From: Lepidonotus clava
Taxonomy: Eukaryota > Annelida > Polychaeta > Phyllodocida > Polynoidae
DNA: 64,000 bases
Direction: 5' to 3'
Assembly (NCBI GenBank): GCA_936440205.1
Contig: OW387133.1
Location: forward strand, 3,562,001 to 3,626,000
Of the stretch, positions 1 through 12,128 are shown piece after piece (the stretch's first letter is position 1; every line of letters begins with the position of its first letter). The position numbers were made by a program, and so were the translations under genes. The notes beneath the pieces were generated by a model that was given only the letters and a program-made list of their open reading frames with translations, searched no databases and was not told the origin of the DNA.

Positions 1-534
1 TTGATTAGAATTCCCGCCACCCCCACCCCCGCACAAGGGATAGACGTAGACGGCAGGTGACGTCATAAAGACCAGAAAGGGGCTCTCAGCCATAATGGTG
101 ATCATTTGACCATTTGTTTTTTGAAAGGAAATATGTTATATTTGCATGATTAAATGATATTGTGGTATTCTTCAAGCACTAGTAACATTTCGAATTTGGA
201 TACAAATTTCTGATTAATGTCTTGTTTTCCAAGAAACAAATGGTTATGGTTGTCACATGGTGATCACCAAAATCTGGTCACGTGACCATGTGAGCACAAG
301 GTCTATACAGAGGGGCAGAGGGGAGAACGATATATATCGCAATACATGGACAACTACTGTTTTTTAGAAAGATGAAAATAAATTTTTGGGAAAATGAACC
401 AAAGGAATCCCAGGCAAGCAGACAAAATACAGATATAAAAGTGTCAGTGGACACCAAACTCGACAAGCACAACTTGATGGACGACTCTGCTATTTATTAA
501 AACGTAGTGTAGACAATTAATGTAGCACAAGGAT
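1..534. other. Unassigned non-coding stretch
   Basis: No gene is recognised here. An imperfect inverted repeat lies at about 256-294, where CACATGGTGATCACC faces GGTCACGTGACCATGTG; it includes an E-box-like TCACGTGA. The remainder is AT-rich and has no coding signal I can support. Confidence 0.5.
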
Positions 535-568
535 CAACATGTTTCGACTGGTGGAAAGTCTTCATCAG
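535..568 (-). ncRNA. Possible hammerhead ribozyme core remnant (Penelope-type repeat)
   Basis: Read on the minus strand from 568 downwards, the order is CTGATGA (568-562), one A, GACT, a 7-base loop, AGTC (549-546), GAAA (545-542), then CATGTT. This is the conserved hammerhead layout: CUGAUGA, stem II (GACU pairs with AGUC), GAAA, and a very short stem III in the form GAAAC-nn-GUU. Known family fact: Penelope-like retroelements carry hammerheads with such minimal stem III in their terminal repeats. I could not find good stem I pairing in the flanks, so it is probably degenerate or only the conserved core of an old repeat. No reverse transcriptase of this type is visible nearby. Confidence 0.35.
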
Positions 569-1731
569 GAAAATATAGATATGTGCCACAATGTCCTGGT
601 AATTAACTCTAATAGCGTCAAAGAACGTAACAAAGTGTTATCAGAACGTCACAGAACGTGACCGTTACGTCGTAACTTGACTTTGAGGTGAATAGGGGAC
701 ATTCCACATTCCAGCCATAATAAAATATCCAGACAAAAACATAGAGAAGATTGAGATGATATGTCCTTTAAAGTTGACTGTCGGTGTGGTTAACTAAATG
801 TCCGACCGCTGCGTGAGCTGGGGTCAGGAATTTCCCGCTCAAATTCAGAAGGCCGTCAAAATGTCGTCTGCTCTGCTTGAGACGCTCTGAAGGCTGTAAA
901 TGTGCGTGAAGTGAAGGTAATGAAATTAAAGTTGAGTGGCGGTGAATGGGTGTATATTCGCCTGCCAAAAGATCAGGTGTATAGGTGTACGTTCGCCCCC
1001 CAAAAGATCAGAGACGCAGGTGTGCTTCCGGTTTGGTGTTCCTCTGCGCATGTCGTGTTTTAGGCCTGATACATGTACATGGGTGGTATAGGTGCAATAT
1101 ATGTAACACAATGGGAATAAAAAGATGTTGATATAAGTATTCAGTGTACCAGTAACATTGTTTATATAGTTTTGGATTCTGTATCATTTTTAAGAGTTAC
1201 GTTTGGTGTAGGGTAAATGTCGCCTCTGTTGTGATTCAAAACAATCCAATATAAGTGAAGAAATAGATTTAATAAATTTATGTAATTCGTGAAATACCTA
1301 AATCATATACTTGATAAAAACAAATGCTCTTATTCAGTTTATATCAGCTCCTAAACAATTATTTTCAGTCCATTGTATCTATTCCCTAAGCATGACTGCT
1401 ACAGCAGCGCCACCTGTGGCCAAATGCCTGGATTACCAAATCAAAGAAAGGCGCCCGCCTACACGCCCACCCTAAATCTGGCTTCTTTTTTTTTCGTTTT
1501 TCTTTCTTTCATCTTTCTTTTCACAAAAACATTCTTCAATTGGCAAAATAAACAGAACTCTGCACTATACTCTTCATAAATTATTAACCTCATCCAAAAG
1601 AAATGTAGAAAGGGGTGCCAATGCTAAGATGTGAATCAACAGGGTTTATTGATGGACTCTCTGATGGATCTCATGGAAGGCGGATGTAAGAGGGCTGGGG
1701 AAAAGAGAGGGGTTACTCCAACCACATCATA
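569..1731. other. Unassigned non-coding stretch with one GTCGTCTGCT site
   Basis: No gene is recognised. ATGTCGTCTGCT occurs at 861-872 (see the motif finding). A short imperfect direct repeat, about 35 bp apart, lies at 950-1011; both units end in CAAAAGATCAG. From 1140 to 1370 the sequence is AT-rich and plain. Confidence 0.5.
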
Positions 1732-2437
1732 CCCAGCCAGCTTGTGACGTAACAGAAATGTTCTGCGACCATACCTTTTGAGTCAGTTTGTTCCTTACTA
1801 AGATGGCACAATTATGTTATGTTTCAACCTCACCAAATCAGAATGTTAATGCAACATTATTTTTTGGTGAGGTTAGGATGAAACCAAAACAGAACGCTCT
1901 GTTTGGGTTGAAGAACGTAACCAGAATATTGTAATAATGTCACTGTGTAATGTCCTGGCAGTACGTTGCAGCGACATACTTGGGAGTCATCAAAAGAACG
2001 TAACAAGAACCACATACAGAACCAACCACCCAGGCAAGCATGTGACGTTATTATAACGTTGCAGCAACTTTCTGTTTAGTTCTGTACTGGTTCTTGTTAT
2101 GTTATTTTGATGGCTTCCAATAATGTTGCTGCAACGTACTGTTGTGATGTGTCACTGCGACATAATTATAATTCTGGTTACGGTCTTCAACCTTAACCTG
2201 ACGTTCTTATAACATTCTGTTTTGGTTTTGTCCTAACCTCACAAAAAATAACGTTGTAATAACATTCTGATTTTGTGAGGTTACAACCTCACCATCAATA
2301 ACGTCGTTGTTACGTGCCATCTTAGTAAGTAACAGACTGACTAAAGAAGTACGGGTGCAGGACGTTTCTGTTACATCGCAGCTTGGCTAGGCATAACATT
2401 GCTGCAACGTTACAATAACGTCTCATCCTTGGCTGGG
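1732..2437. mobile_element. Inverted pair of a GTTGCAGCAACG-type TIR element
   Basis: The stretch opens with CCCAGCCAGC and ends with CTTGGCTGGG. Two copies of one repeat family meet at about 2029-2031: 1732-2030 in one orientation and 2029 to about 2395 in the other. Shared blocks are the GACGTAACAGAAATGTTCTG end, the 'gtgaggttaggat' and 'aaaccaaaacagaac' blocks, and the GTTGCAGCAACG end. The same family recurs at 16857, 27395, 29632, 30505, 50757, 55612 and 56053. No transposase is visible, so these are non-autonomous (MITE-like) copies. Confidence 0.75.
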
Positions 2438-3434
2438 ACTGCAGAGTGGAGTACCCTCCACCCACCAACCCACTAACACACATCAGAGACCGTGGGAGGA
2501 GAGGATGGGGGAGGAGGGGAGAACTGACAGCGGAGAAGGGGCTGGATGGGTGGATGGGAGAAGGCGGCAAATGAGCCACCCTGGACTGGAGCCAGGCAGA
2601 TCTGACTTCTAGACCAGCGTCTGCCAGAACCTGCCAGCAGGCCTAACGAGGGGCAAAAAGCCTACGTGTATAGGCCGAGCGCAGCCTAAAAGTTGGCCTA
2701 CTGCCAGAGAGTTATAGAGGCCAATGCCTATAGACTGTAGCCTATAAGTGAATCGTGTAATGCCACGTGGACAGTTACAAAACCTTATTTAGTATTTAGC
2801 CACTTCACCTAAATAGTTTGGTAGTTTGTGTAAAGAAAGTTTATATGGTGTGTGAGTGTCTTGATTCAGTCAATCACAGAATGGGAACTACATTGTTTAT
2901 TAATAATAATTAATGCTGCCAATCCCAAAGAAATAACCTTCAAAGTATGTATGCTTCTAGCATCGACCTTGCACATTTTCTTAACTGTGTTTTTTAGATT
3001 TAAACCTTTGGGAATGTTGGTTAGGATTGAAATCAACGAAAAGGAGGCAACTCACTTTTACCAAAATGCTCCAAATCGAAAAAGATGCTATGTAGATATA
3101 AATGAGAGACCATACTTCGATGTTATTGTAATGTACAGTTTGTTTTCACCTTTCTAACTGTTTCCTGCTAAAGTTAATTCAATCCACTTCTTAATTGGAC
3201 ACTTTTTGCCCCGTTTTTCTCCTAGGTTGCCATTTTCCTCACTTTTGCATCTTCTCTCTTCTTTTAACATTTATCCTTTCAAAGTGTTCCCTCCTTCATT
3301 TTCGGTGCTTTCTTGTCGATACGGCCCGTGTTTTACTCAGACATTAAGTGCTCCCATCAAAATGACGTCACAAACAAGTGACTTCTGTTTCCATTACCAC
3401 TCCCAAGGTCAAGGACAAAGCCTCGTTCGGGTGT
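2438..3434 (+). other. Unassigned stretch; 101-codon reading frame not supported
   Basis: A plus-strand frame of 101 codons runs 2852-3157, but it is AT-rich, has no recognisable domain, and has no clear splice or promoter context. I do not call it a gene. A short pyrimidine-rich tract follows at 3190-3300. CRE-like ATGACGTCAC is at 3362-3371. Confidence 0.4.
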
Positions 3435-3612
3435 AATGTCGTCTGCTTTGTGCTGGTTCCCGCGTTCAATTATGTAGATTAACCTTCAGGCCGGTTCCCC
3501 CAAAGAAAGATGGCGCCAGAAGAAGCCGTCAGCGGCGTCTCTATGGTCCCGGTCACGTGGGCGGCGAGAGTCTCGCGAGACGTGGAGATCTCCCGCGGGG
3601 GGCGCTGCCTGT
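3435..3612. promoter_or_regulatory. CpG-rich regulatory island with GTCGTCTGC, E2F-, BANP/Kaiso- and CTCF-like sites
   Basis: In 180 bp this stretch contains AATGTCGTCTGCT (3435-3447), GGTTCCCGCG (E2F-like, about 3455-3464), GGTCACGTGGG (E-box, about 3551-3561), the palindrome TCTCGCGAGA (3571-3580) and CCCGCGGGGGGCGCTG (CTCF-like, about 3592-3607). TCTCGCGAGA is a known CpG-island promoter motif bound by BANP/ZBTB33 in vertebrates. The 17-mer GTGCTGGTTCCCGCGTT at 3450 recurs at 22671. Together this resembles a TATA-less promoter or enhancer. An ATG at 3510 opens a 65-codon frame (3510-3707), too weak to call. Confidence 0.5.
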
Positions 3613-4909
3613 TGTCTTCTCGGCCATCAGTTGCTGGGATGATTGGGGTGTTGAGAGGTAGGGGTTGGGGGGTGACATTGGGGGGGGGGGGGGATGACAG
3701 GAACTGACACCCTAAATTAAGGCAGGGATCAAGGCAGGGACAATTATGTTTAAGGCAAGAAGTGATTGATAGAGGTACTCGATATTCTGAGACGTGTATT
3801 CAATATTGCAGAATTATAAAGGAATTGATACATAGAACTAGATGTAATAATTCTAGGAGAAATCAGATATCTTAAAACCCTAATTGTTAAGGGGTCTTGC
3901 ATTAGGCCTGTGCCACATTTTCCATAATTTCAGACCCCGCGACCCCCATGGGCAAAAGAACACAGTGGAGTTCAGTACACAGTACAATATGCATATTTTC
4001 AAAAATTCCAGACCCCCTGCGACTTGGTGCATAAATACGAGATAGAATATCCATCTGTGAAAATTCCACAGAAGCAGTGTGCTTATTGGCAATAAGATAT
4101 ATTTTCTAATTCCTTCAATTTTAAGCCTAGCCTATTGTATGAGCATTGTGAAAAAATAAACATAATTTCTCCTCTAGTCATTTTCTAAAAAGTAATATTA
4201 ATTTCATAAGCTTCAAACTCAATTTGGCCTGGAGTCCATTGGTTACTAAGTTCTCACACCAATCGACCAATCAAAGAGCCCCTTACAAACAAGTCTCGGT
4301 CTCTAACGCCCCCTAACGGGACGCCCTGAGGAGTGTCTATACGAAACAAAGAAAAGCGTGCAGAGTGCGACCGGCCACCTCTGACTGGTGTAACCCGTTA
4401 CAACGCCCGCCCGGGGGTCAGCTTTTACCTCCCTTGATGTCATCCACCACCGGAAGGACCCGGATCAGGAAGTCCCGGCAGGCCTTTGTTTCCGGTCGGC
4501 TGCGTCTCCCCTTCCGTCTCACTCTCCAAGCAGAGGTCATTGAAGTCGGTCGTTTTCTACCAATACCATTAGATCATTAGGCGAGTTGTGCCTGGAGACA
4601 ACTGTGTTTAAACTATCGGAAAATGCCCCCAAGAAAGTCTCCACCAGAAGGGTAGTTTTCTTCTATGCTGGTACCCACACTCTCCGCTAGGAGGACTCGG
4701 CTGAGAGACTGCAGGGATCTGATTGGTCCAGACATGGTCATGTGACCCCGAATTCATCAAAATCTGACAAAATTCAGTAATCAAATACATTTTTGCTTAT
4801 CATTACGTACAATGTAGCATTAATAGAACGTGAGTTGATGCCGTGGATCCCAGCGTAGGGTTTCTCCATCGTACTTTGTGGGACCTTGTGGGTCCAGATC
4901 CATATATAC
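3613..4909. other. Unassigned stretch, partly CpG-rich
   Basis: A G-run lies at about 3680-3692. The segment 4240-4580 is GC-richer than its neighbours and resembles the regulatory islands, but without the GTCGTCTGC motif. 4600-4760 is unremarkable. I recognise no gene. Confidence 0.45.
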
Positions 4910-5103
4910 CAGGGGCGGATCCATCAGAGGGAGTCATGGGGGTGCTGACCCCCCCCTCCCCCCCCCCTCCTCTTTTGATTGGGACTTAAGCTTGCCAAGA
5001 ACAAAATAAAATAAACGTTATGTGCATGCGCACGAATGCATGCTGTTTTAGCACTCAACCTATAAGCGGAGCACCCCTTTCTGAAATCCTGTACCTGGCC
5101 CTG
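4910..5103. mobile_element. CAGGGGCGGATCC-type TIR element (diverged)
   Basis: It begins CAGGGGCGGATCC and ends near TACCTGGCCCTG, with C-runs just inside the left end, as in the better copies at 12922, 21885 and 38682. There is no coding capacity. The right end and target duplication are unclear. Confidence 0.45.
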
Positions 5104-5706
5104 CATACTTGTTTGAAAAGTAGAAATATGAGAAATTTGAAAGTAGAAATATGTGTGGTACAGCATCAAAAAATGAGAGTAAGGTTTTTGGGAGCCATCA
5201 GATAAAGAGTTTGGGATCCATATGAATAACTGTAACCAGAATGAAACAAGGACCTTACCATAATGTTACGATAACGCCATATTAAAGCCAGGCCAGAAAT
5301 CTATGGAAAGCATAGTAAATCATTGCAAAAATATAATATAAGTAACAGAGTGACCACATTGTGATTTCAAAATGTTTCGCAAACTCCTTTCTCGCTTCAT
5401 ATTCCCGTGTAATCATCGCTCCGACTATAGCATTCTGGGAAGTGCCAGGACTACTTTTCACTGGTACTTGCTACCTGCCTGACTTAACGGTTTCTCTAAG
5501 AACTACATTTTCGCGGAGGGCCACTTCAGGATGCGGTTGCGAAGTACTACAATAAAATTGCTTAGTGAAACAAGGCTATAGTCGGAGCGAGTATTACATG
5601 TGGAATCTGACGTGACTAAGGAGTATGAATGTTTCGCTCATATCACAGCTTGCCTGGGTGCCCCCCCCCCCCACCATTCAGTTCACTCGTGGTGAGGCCA
5701 TGAATC
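5104..5706. other. Unassigned stretch before the minisatellite
   Basis: No gene is recognised. The segment 5225-5280 has weak resemblance to the GTTGCAGCAACG TIR family (ATGTTACGATAACG). At about 5430-5445 GCATTCTGGGAAGT resembles the ZNF143-type promoter element. A C-run at about 5660 directly precedes the array. Confidence 0.4.
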
Positions 5707-8700
5707 ATTGAGGAGGGGGAGGTCTGGGTATAAGGGATCACTCACACCTGACACCAGTATTTACATTGAGGAGGGGGAGGTCTGGGCATAAGGGATCACT
5801 CTCACCTGACACCAGTATGTACATTGAGAAGGGGGAGGTCTGGGCATAAGGGATCACTCTCACCTGACACCAGTATGTGCATTGAGAAGGGGGAGGTCTG
5901 GGTATAAGGGATCACTCACACCTGACACCACTATGTACATTGAGAAGGGGGAGGTCTGGGTATAAGGGATCACTCACACCTGACACCAGTACGTACATTG
6001 AGAAGGGGGAGGTCTGGGCATAAGGGATCACTCACACCTGACACCAGTACGTACATTGAGAAGGGGGAGGTCTGGGCATAAGGGATCACTCACACCTGAC
6101 ACCAGTACGTACATTGAGAAGGGGGAGGTCTGGGCATAAGGGATCACTCACACCTGACACCAATACGTACATTGAGAAGGGGGAGGTCTGGGCATAAGGG
6201 ATCACTCACACCTGACACCAGTACGTACATTGAGAAGGGGGAGGTCTGGGCATAAGGGATCACTCACACCTGACACCAGTACGTACATTGAGAAGGGGGA
6301 GGTCTGGGCATAAGGGATCACTCACACCTGACACCAGTACGTACATTGAGAACGGGGAGGTCTGGGCATAAGGGATCACTCTCACCTGACACCAGTACGT
6401 ACATTGAGAAGGAGGAGGTCTGGGCATAAGGGATCACTCTCACCTGACACCAGTATGTACATTGAGAAGGGGGAGGTCTGGGCATAAGGGATCACTCACA
6501 CCTGACACCAGTACGTACATTGAGAAGGGGGAGGTCTGGGCATAAGGGATCACTCACACCTGACACCAGTACGTACATTGAGAAGGGGGAGGTCTGGGCA
6601 TAAGGGATCACTCACACCTGACACCAGTACGTACATTGAGGGGGGGGAGGTCTGGGTATAAGGGATCACTCACACCTGACGCCAGTACGTACATTGAGGG
6701 GGGGGAGGTCTGGGTATAAGGGATCACTCACACCTGACGCCAGTATGTACATTGAGAAGGGGGAGGTCTGGGTGTAAGGGATCACTCACACCTGACGCCA
6801 GTACGTACATTGAGGAGGGGGAGGTCTGGGTGTAAGGGATCACTCACACCTGACACCAGCACGTACATTGAGAAGGGGGAGGTCTGGGTGTAAGGGATCA
6901 CTCACACCTGACACCAGCACGTACATTGAGGAGGGGGAGGTCTGGGTATAAGGGATCACTCACACCTGACACCAGCACGTACATTGAGGAGGGGGAGGTC
7001 TGGGTAAAAGGGATCACTCACACCTGACACCAGCACGTACATTGAGAAGGGGGAGGTCTGGGTATAAGGGATCACTCTCACCTGACACCAGTACGTACAT
7101 TGAGAAGGGGGAGGTCTGGGTATAAGGGATCACTCACACCTGACACCAGTACGTACATTGAGGAGGGGGAGGTCTGGGTATAAGGGATCACTCACACCTG
7201 ACACCAGTACGTACATTGAGGAGGGGGAGGTCTGGGCATAAGGGATCACTCACACCTGACACCAGTACGTACATTGAGAAGGGGGAGGTCTGGGCATAAG
7301 GGATCACTCACACCTGACACCAGTACGTACATTGAGAACGGGGAGGTCTGGGCATAAGGGATCACTCTCACCTGACACCAGTACGTACATTGAGAAGGAG
7401 GAGGTCTGGGCATAAGGGATCACTCTCACCTGACACCAGTATGTACATTGAGAAGGGGGAGGTCTGGGCATAAGGGATCACTCACACCTGACACCAATAC
7501 GTACATTGAGAAGGGGGAGGTCTGGGCATAAGGGATCACTCACACCTGACACCAGTACGTACATTGAGAAGGGGGAGGTCTGGGCATAAGGGATCACTCA
7601 CACCTGACACCAGTACGTACATTGAGGGGGGGGAGGTCTGGGCATAAGGGATCACTCACACCTGACGCCAGTACGTACATTGAGGGGGGGGGAGGTCTGG
7701 GTATAAGGGATCACTCACACCTGACGCCAGTATGTACATTGAGAAGGGGGAGGTCTGGGTGTAAGGGATCACTCACACCTGACGCCAGTACGTACATTGA
7801 GGAGGGGGAGGTCTGGGTGTAAGGGATCACTCACACCTGACACCAGCACGTACATTGAGAAGGGGGAGGTCTGGGTGTAAGGGATCACTCACACCTGACA
7901 CCAGCACGTACATTGAGGAGGGGGAGGTCTGGGTATAAGGGATCACTCACACCTGACACCAGCACGTACATTGAGGAGGGGGAGGTCTGGGTAAAAGGGA
8001 TCACTCACACCTGACACCAGCACGTACATTGAGGAGGGGGAGGTCTGGGTAAAAGGGATCACTCACACCTGACACCAGTACGTACATTGAGAAGGGGGAG
8101 GTCTGGGTATAAGGGATCACTCACACCTGACACCAGTATGTACATTGAGAAGGGGGAGGTCTGGGTATAAGGGATCACTCACACCTGACACCAGTACGTA
8201 CATTGAGAAGGGGGAGGTCTGGGTATAAGGGATCACTCACACCTGACACCAGTACGTACATTGAGGAGGGGGAGGTCTGGGTATAAGGGATCACTCACAC
8301 CTGACACCAGTATGTACATTGAGGAGTGGGAGGTCTGGGTATAAGGTATCACTCACACCTGACACCAGTATGTACATTGAGGAGTGGGAGGTCTGGGTAT
8401 AAGGGATCACTCACACCTGACACCACTATGTACATTGAGAAGGGGGAGGTCTGGGTATAAGGGATCACTCTCACCTGACACCAGTATGTACATTGAGAAG
8501 GAGGAGGTCTGGGCATAAGGGATCACTCGCACCTGACACCAGTACGTACATTGAGGAGGGGGAGGTCTGGGCATAAGGGATCACTCGCACCTGACACCAG
8601 TACGTACATTGAGAAGGGGGAGGTCTGGGCATAAGGGATCACTCGCACCTGACACCAGTATGTACATTGAGAAGGGGGAGGTCTGGGCATAAGGGATCAC

Positions 8701-10886
8701 TCACACCTGACACCAGTATGTACATTGAGAAGGGGGAGGTCTGGGCATAAGGGATCACTCACACCTGACACCATTATGTACATTGAGAAGGGGGAGGTCT
8801 GGGCATAAGGGATCACTCACACCTGACACCACTATGTACATTGAGGAGGGGGAGGTCTGGGCATGAGGGATCACTCACACCTGACACCAGTATGTACATT
8901 GAGAAGTGGGAGGTCTGGGCATGAGGGATCACTCACACCTGACACCAGTATGTACATTGAGGGGGGGGGAGGTCTGGGTATGAGGGATCACTCACACCTG
9001 ACACCAGTATGTACATTGAGAGGGGGGAGGTCTGGGTATAAGGGATCACTCACACCTGACACCAGTATGTACATTGAGGGGGGGGAGGTCTGGGTATAAG
9101 GGATCACTCACACCTGACACCAGTATGTACATTGAGGGGGGGGAGGTCTGGGTATAAGGGATCACTCACACCTGACACCAGTATGTACATTGAGAAGGGG
9201 GAGGTCTGGGTATAAGGGATCACTCACACCTGACACCAGTATGTACATTGAGAGGGGGGAGGTCTGGGTATAAGGGATCACTCACACCTGACACCAGTAC
9301 GTACATTGAGAAGGGGGAGGTCTGGGTATAAGGGATCACTCACACCTGACACCAGTACGTACATTGAGGGAGGGGGGGGAGGTCTGGGTATAAGGGATCA
9401 CTCACACCTGACTCCAGTATGTACATTGAGGAGGGGGAGGTCTGGGTATAAGGGATCACTCGCACCTGACACCAGTATGTACATTGACAAGGGGGAGGTC
9501 TGGGTATAAGGGATCACTCGCACCTGACACCAGTATGTACATTGAGAAGGGGGAGGTCTGGGTATAAGGGATCACTCACACCTGACACCAGTATGTACAT
9601 TGAGAAGGGGGAGGTCTGGGTATAAGGGATCACTCACACCTGACACCAGTATGTACATTGAGGGGGGGGAGGTCTGGGTATAAGGGATCACTCAGACCTG
9701 ACACCAGTATCTACATTGAGAAGGGGGAGGTCTGGGTATAAGGGATCACTCAGACCTGACACCAGTACGTACATTGAGGGGGGGGAGGTCTGGGTATAAG
9801 GGATCACTCACACCTGACACCAGTACGTACATTGAGGAGGGGGAGGTCTGGGTATAAGGGATCACTCACATCTGACACCAGTATGTACATTGAGAAGGGG
9901 GAGGTCTGGGTATAAGGGATCACTCACACCTGACACCAGTATGTACATTGAGAAGGGGGAGGTTTGGATATAAGGGATCACTCACACCTGACACCAGTAT
10001 GTACATTGAGAAGGGGGAGGTCTGGGTATAAGGGATCACTCACACCTGACACCAGTATGTACATTGAGGGAGGGGGGGGAGGTCTGGGTATAAGGGATCA
10101 CTCACACCTGACACCAGTATGTACATTGAGGAGGGGGAGGTCTGGGTATAAGGGATCACTCACACCTGACACCAGTATGTACATTGAGAAGGGGGAGGTC
10201 TGGGTATAAGGGATCACTCACACCTGACACCAGTATGTACATTGAGGAGTGGGAGGTCTGGGTATAAGGGATCACTCACACCTGACACCAGTATGCACAT
10301 TGAGAAGGGGGAGGTCTGGGTATAAGGGATCACTCACACCTGACACCAGTATGTAAATTGAGGGGGGGGAGGTCTGGGTATAAGGGATCACTCACACCTG
10401 ACACCAGTATGTACATTGAGGGGGGGGGAGGTCTGGGTATAAGGGATCACTCACACCTGACACCAGTATGTACATTGAGGGGGGGGGGGAGGTCTGGGTA
10501 TAAGGGATCACTCGCACCTGACACCAGTATGTACATTGAGAGGGGGGAGGTCTGGGTATAAGGGATCACTCGCACCTGACACCAGTATGTACATTGAGAG
10601 GGGGGAGGTCTGGGTATAAGGGATCACTCACACCTGACACCAGTATGTACATTGAGGGGGGGGGGAGGTCTGGGTATAAGGGATCACTCGCACCTGACAC
10701 CAGTATGTACATTGAGAAGGGGGAGGTCTGGGTATAAGGGATCACTCACACCTGACACCAGTATGTACATTGAGGGGGGGGGAGGTCTGGGTATAAGGGA
10801 TCACTCACACCTGACACCAGTATGTACATTGAGAAGGGGGAGGTCTGGGTATAAGGGATCACTCACACCTGACACCACTATTTACA
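5707..10886. repeat. 58-bp minisatellite, about 89 tandem units
   Basis: Tandem units of 58 bp (occasionally 57-61 bp, from changes in an internal G-run) read attgag-(aa/ga/gg)-GGGGGAGGTCTGGG-TATAAGGGATCACTC-acacctgacaccagtaygtac. Variant positions are gggcata/gggtata/gggtgta/gggtaaa, cagtacgt/cagtatgt/cagcacgt and tgacacc/tgacgcc. Variants are zoned: 'gggcata...cagtacgt' dominates the left part and 'gggtata...cagtatgt' the right part, which also has longer G-runs. A block of about 12 units (6290-7010) recurs about 986 bp later (7276-7997), equal to 17 units. The unit is not a multiple of 3, so frames running through it are incidental. Confidence 0.97.
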
Positions 10887-11029
10887 AACCACCAACAGCC
10901 AACTAAGCCAGCTTGGCCACTTCACCCAACATAGCCAATGGGACGGAGGCCAATACAAGACCCACCGTCAATTAATGGTTAGAAGGCTAGCTGGTCATTT
11001 CTAGGACTCAAGAAGATAAAATGGGAAAA
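10887..11029. other. Array flank, no feature seen
   Basis: Unique sequence immediately right of the minisatellite. Nothing recognisable. Confidence 0.4.
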
Positions 11030-11395
11030 GATTATTTTCCAGTATTCTAAGTACCTTCAGGCTAATTTGGACCAAAATTTTAGATAAAAACGCAGAAACA
11101 CCTGTTTAAAAGATATTAAATTTTGCTGTATATCTGTCTGTAATAATACATTTTCAGACCAATGACAAAATATCAAATATATAATTATACAGATGCAAAC
11201 TGAAAAAGTACTTAGTGATAGTTATCAAACTTCAAAAATTGCCATGATTAATACAGATATAATAATTACATATATATGTTTAAGCCTTGTGACTTGTCGA
11301 CATAACCCATCATGCATCTTGACCATGGCTAGCATGCAGGTAAAATACAAGAAATAGAAAGTATACTGTAATTGGGAAAATTCATTAGGGCTTTC
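11030..11395. mobile_element. AT-rich repeat related to the element at 24462-24785
   Basis: The left part (AGTATTCTAAGTACC, TTCAGGCTAATTT) and the right part (GCATGCAGGTAAAATACAAG) match the two subterminal regions of the TIR element at 24462-24785. The outer inverted repeat is not well preserved here. No protein is encoded. Confidence 0.5.
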
Positions 11396-11983
11396 GGAAG
11401 AGTCCAACCAGAATGTGATGTATCTGTTGTTCAATAAGATAAAAAGAAAAAAACAGAATAAAAACAAAAAAGCGATGCAATGGCACATGTAGCAAAATGC
11501 ACGAAACAGGCACCCTGCATTGTGAGAGGTTCCCCCTCAGAGTCCGCATAGGGACTTGAGTATTTGTAATCCACAGAGCGTAACCTTGAAGGGATACAAA
11601 AGGGTGAGGCAAAAATTGGGAAGAAAATCTGAAAAAGAAATATAAAATTAAAAAATTGTAAAGAAATACAAAGGAGATACAGCTCTGAGTGCATTAAGCA
11701 GATTAACCGGATGTGTGAGAGCAGGAGTCGTCACGCATGCGCGTTAATAATGCAGGTATGGCCGCCGTTTGGTGGGCGGGGTGAGATGCATGCTGGGAAA
11801 AGAACAGCGAAAGGGAGGCTGGAAGTGGTGTATACTATAAACCCACTCTCATCAGGGGGTGCACTGGCGCCAGACCACTCAATCTGATTTGATGACTTCT
11901 TAAGGATAAGCAATTTGATGTCATGACTCAATGTTGACTTCTTAAGGATAGGCAACTGGCGATTAGGGCACCCTGAGATAGTC
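11396..11983. other. Unassigned stretch
   Basis: No gene is recognised. NRF1-like GCATGCGCG lies at about 11735 and GCATGCTGGGA at about 11788. The text 'ttcttaaggata' is repeated at about 11896 and 11939. Confidence 0.35.
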
Positions 11984-12128
11984 CAGGGGCGGATCCAGGG
12001 AACGGCGGGGGGTCCATTCCCACCTTTCGGTGGACCCTAAACTAAAAAGATGTGAAAGTGCAGCAAATATGAATGCGAATATGCGCCATGTTAGTACTAC
12101 CCCCCCAGCCTTTTGGAAATCCCCCCTG
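11984..12128. mobile_element. CAGGGGCGGATCC-type TIR element, diverged copy
   Basis: It opens CAGGGGCGGATCCAGG and closes near GGAAATCCCCCCTG. The interior is short, with C-runs towards the right end, as in the other family members. No clear target duplication is seen. Confidence 0.5.

Noticed and set aside
2852-3157. 101-codon plus-strand frame
   Set aside because: AT-rich, no recognisable domain, no promoter or splice context.
5707-10886. CRISPR array
   Set aside because: Units are contiguous tandem copies without unique spacers, and the genome is eukaryotic.
7622-10906. Many plus-strand frames such as RGRSGYKGSLTPDTSMYIEG repeats
   Set aside because: They are the 58-bp minisatellite read in rotating frames; the unit is not a multiple of three and frames stop and restart with G-run length.
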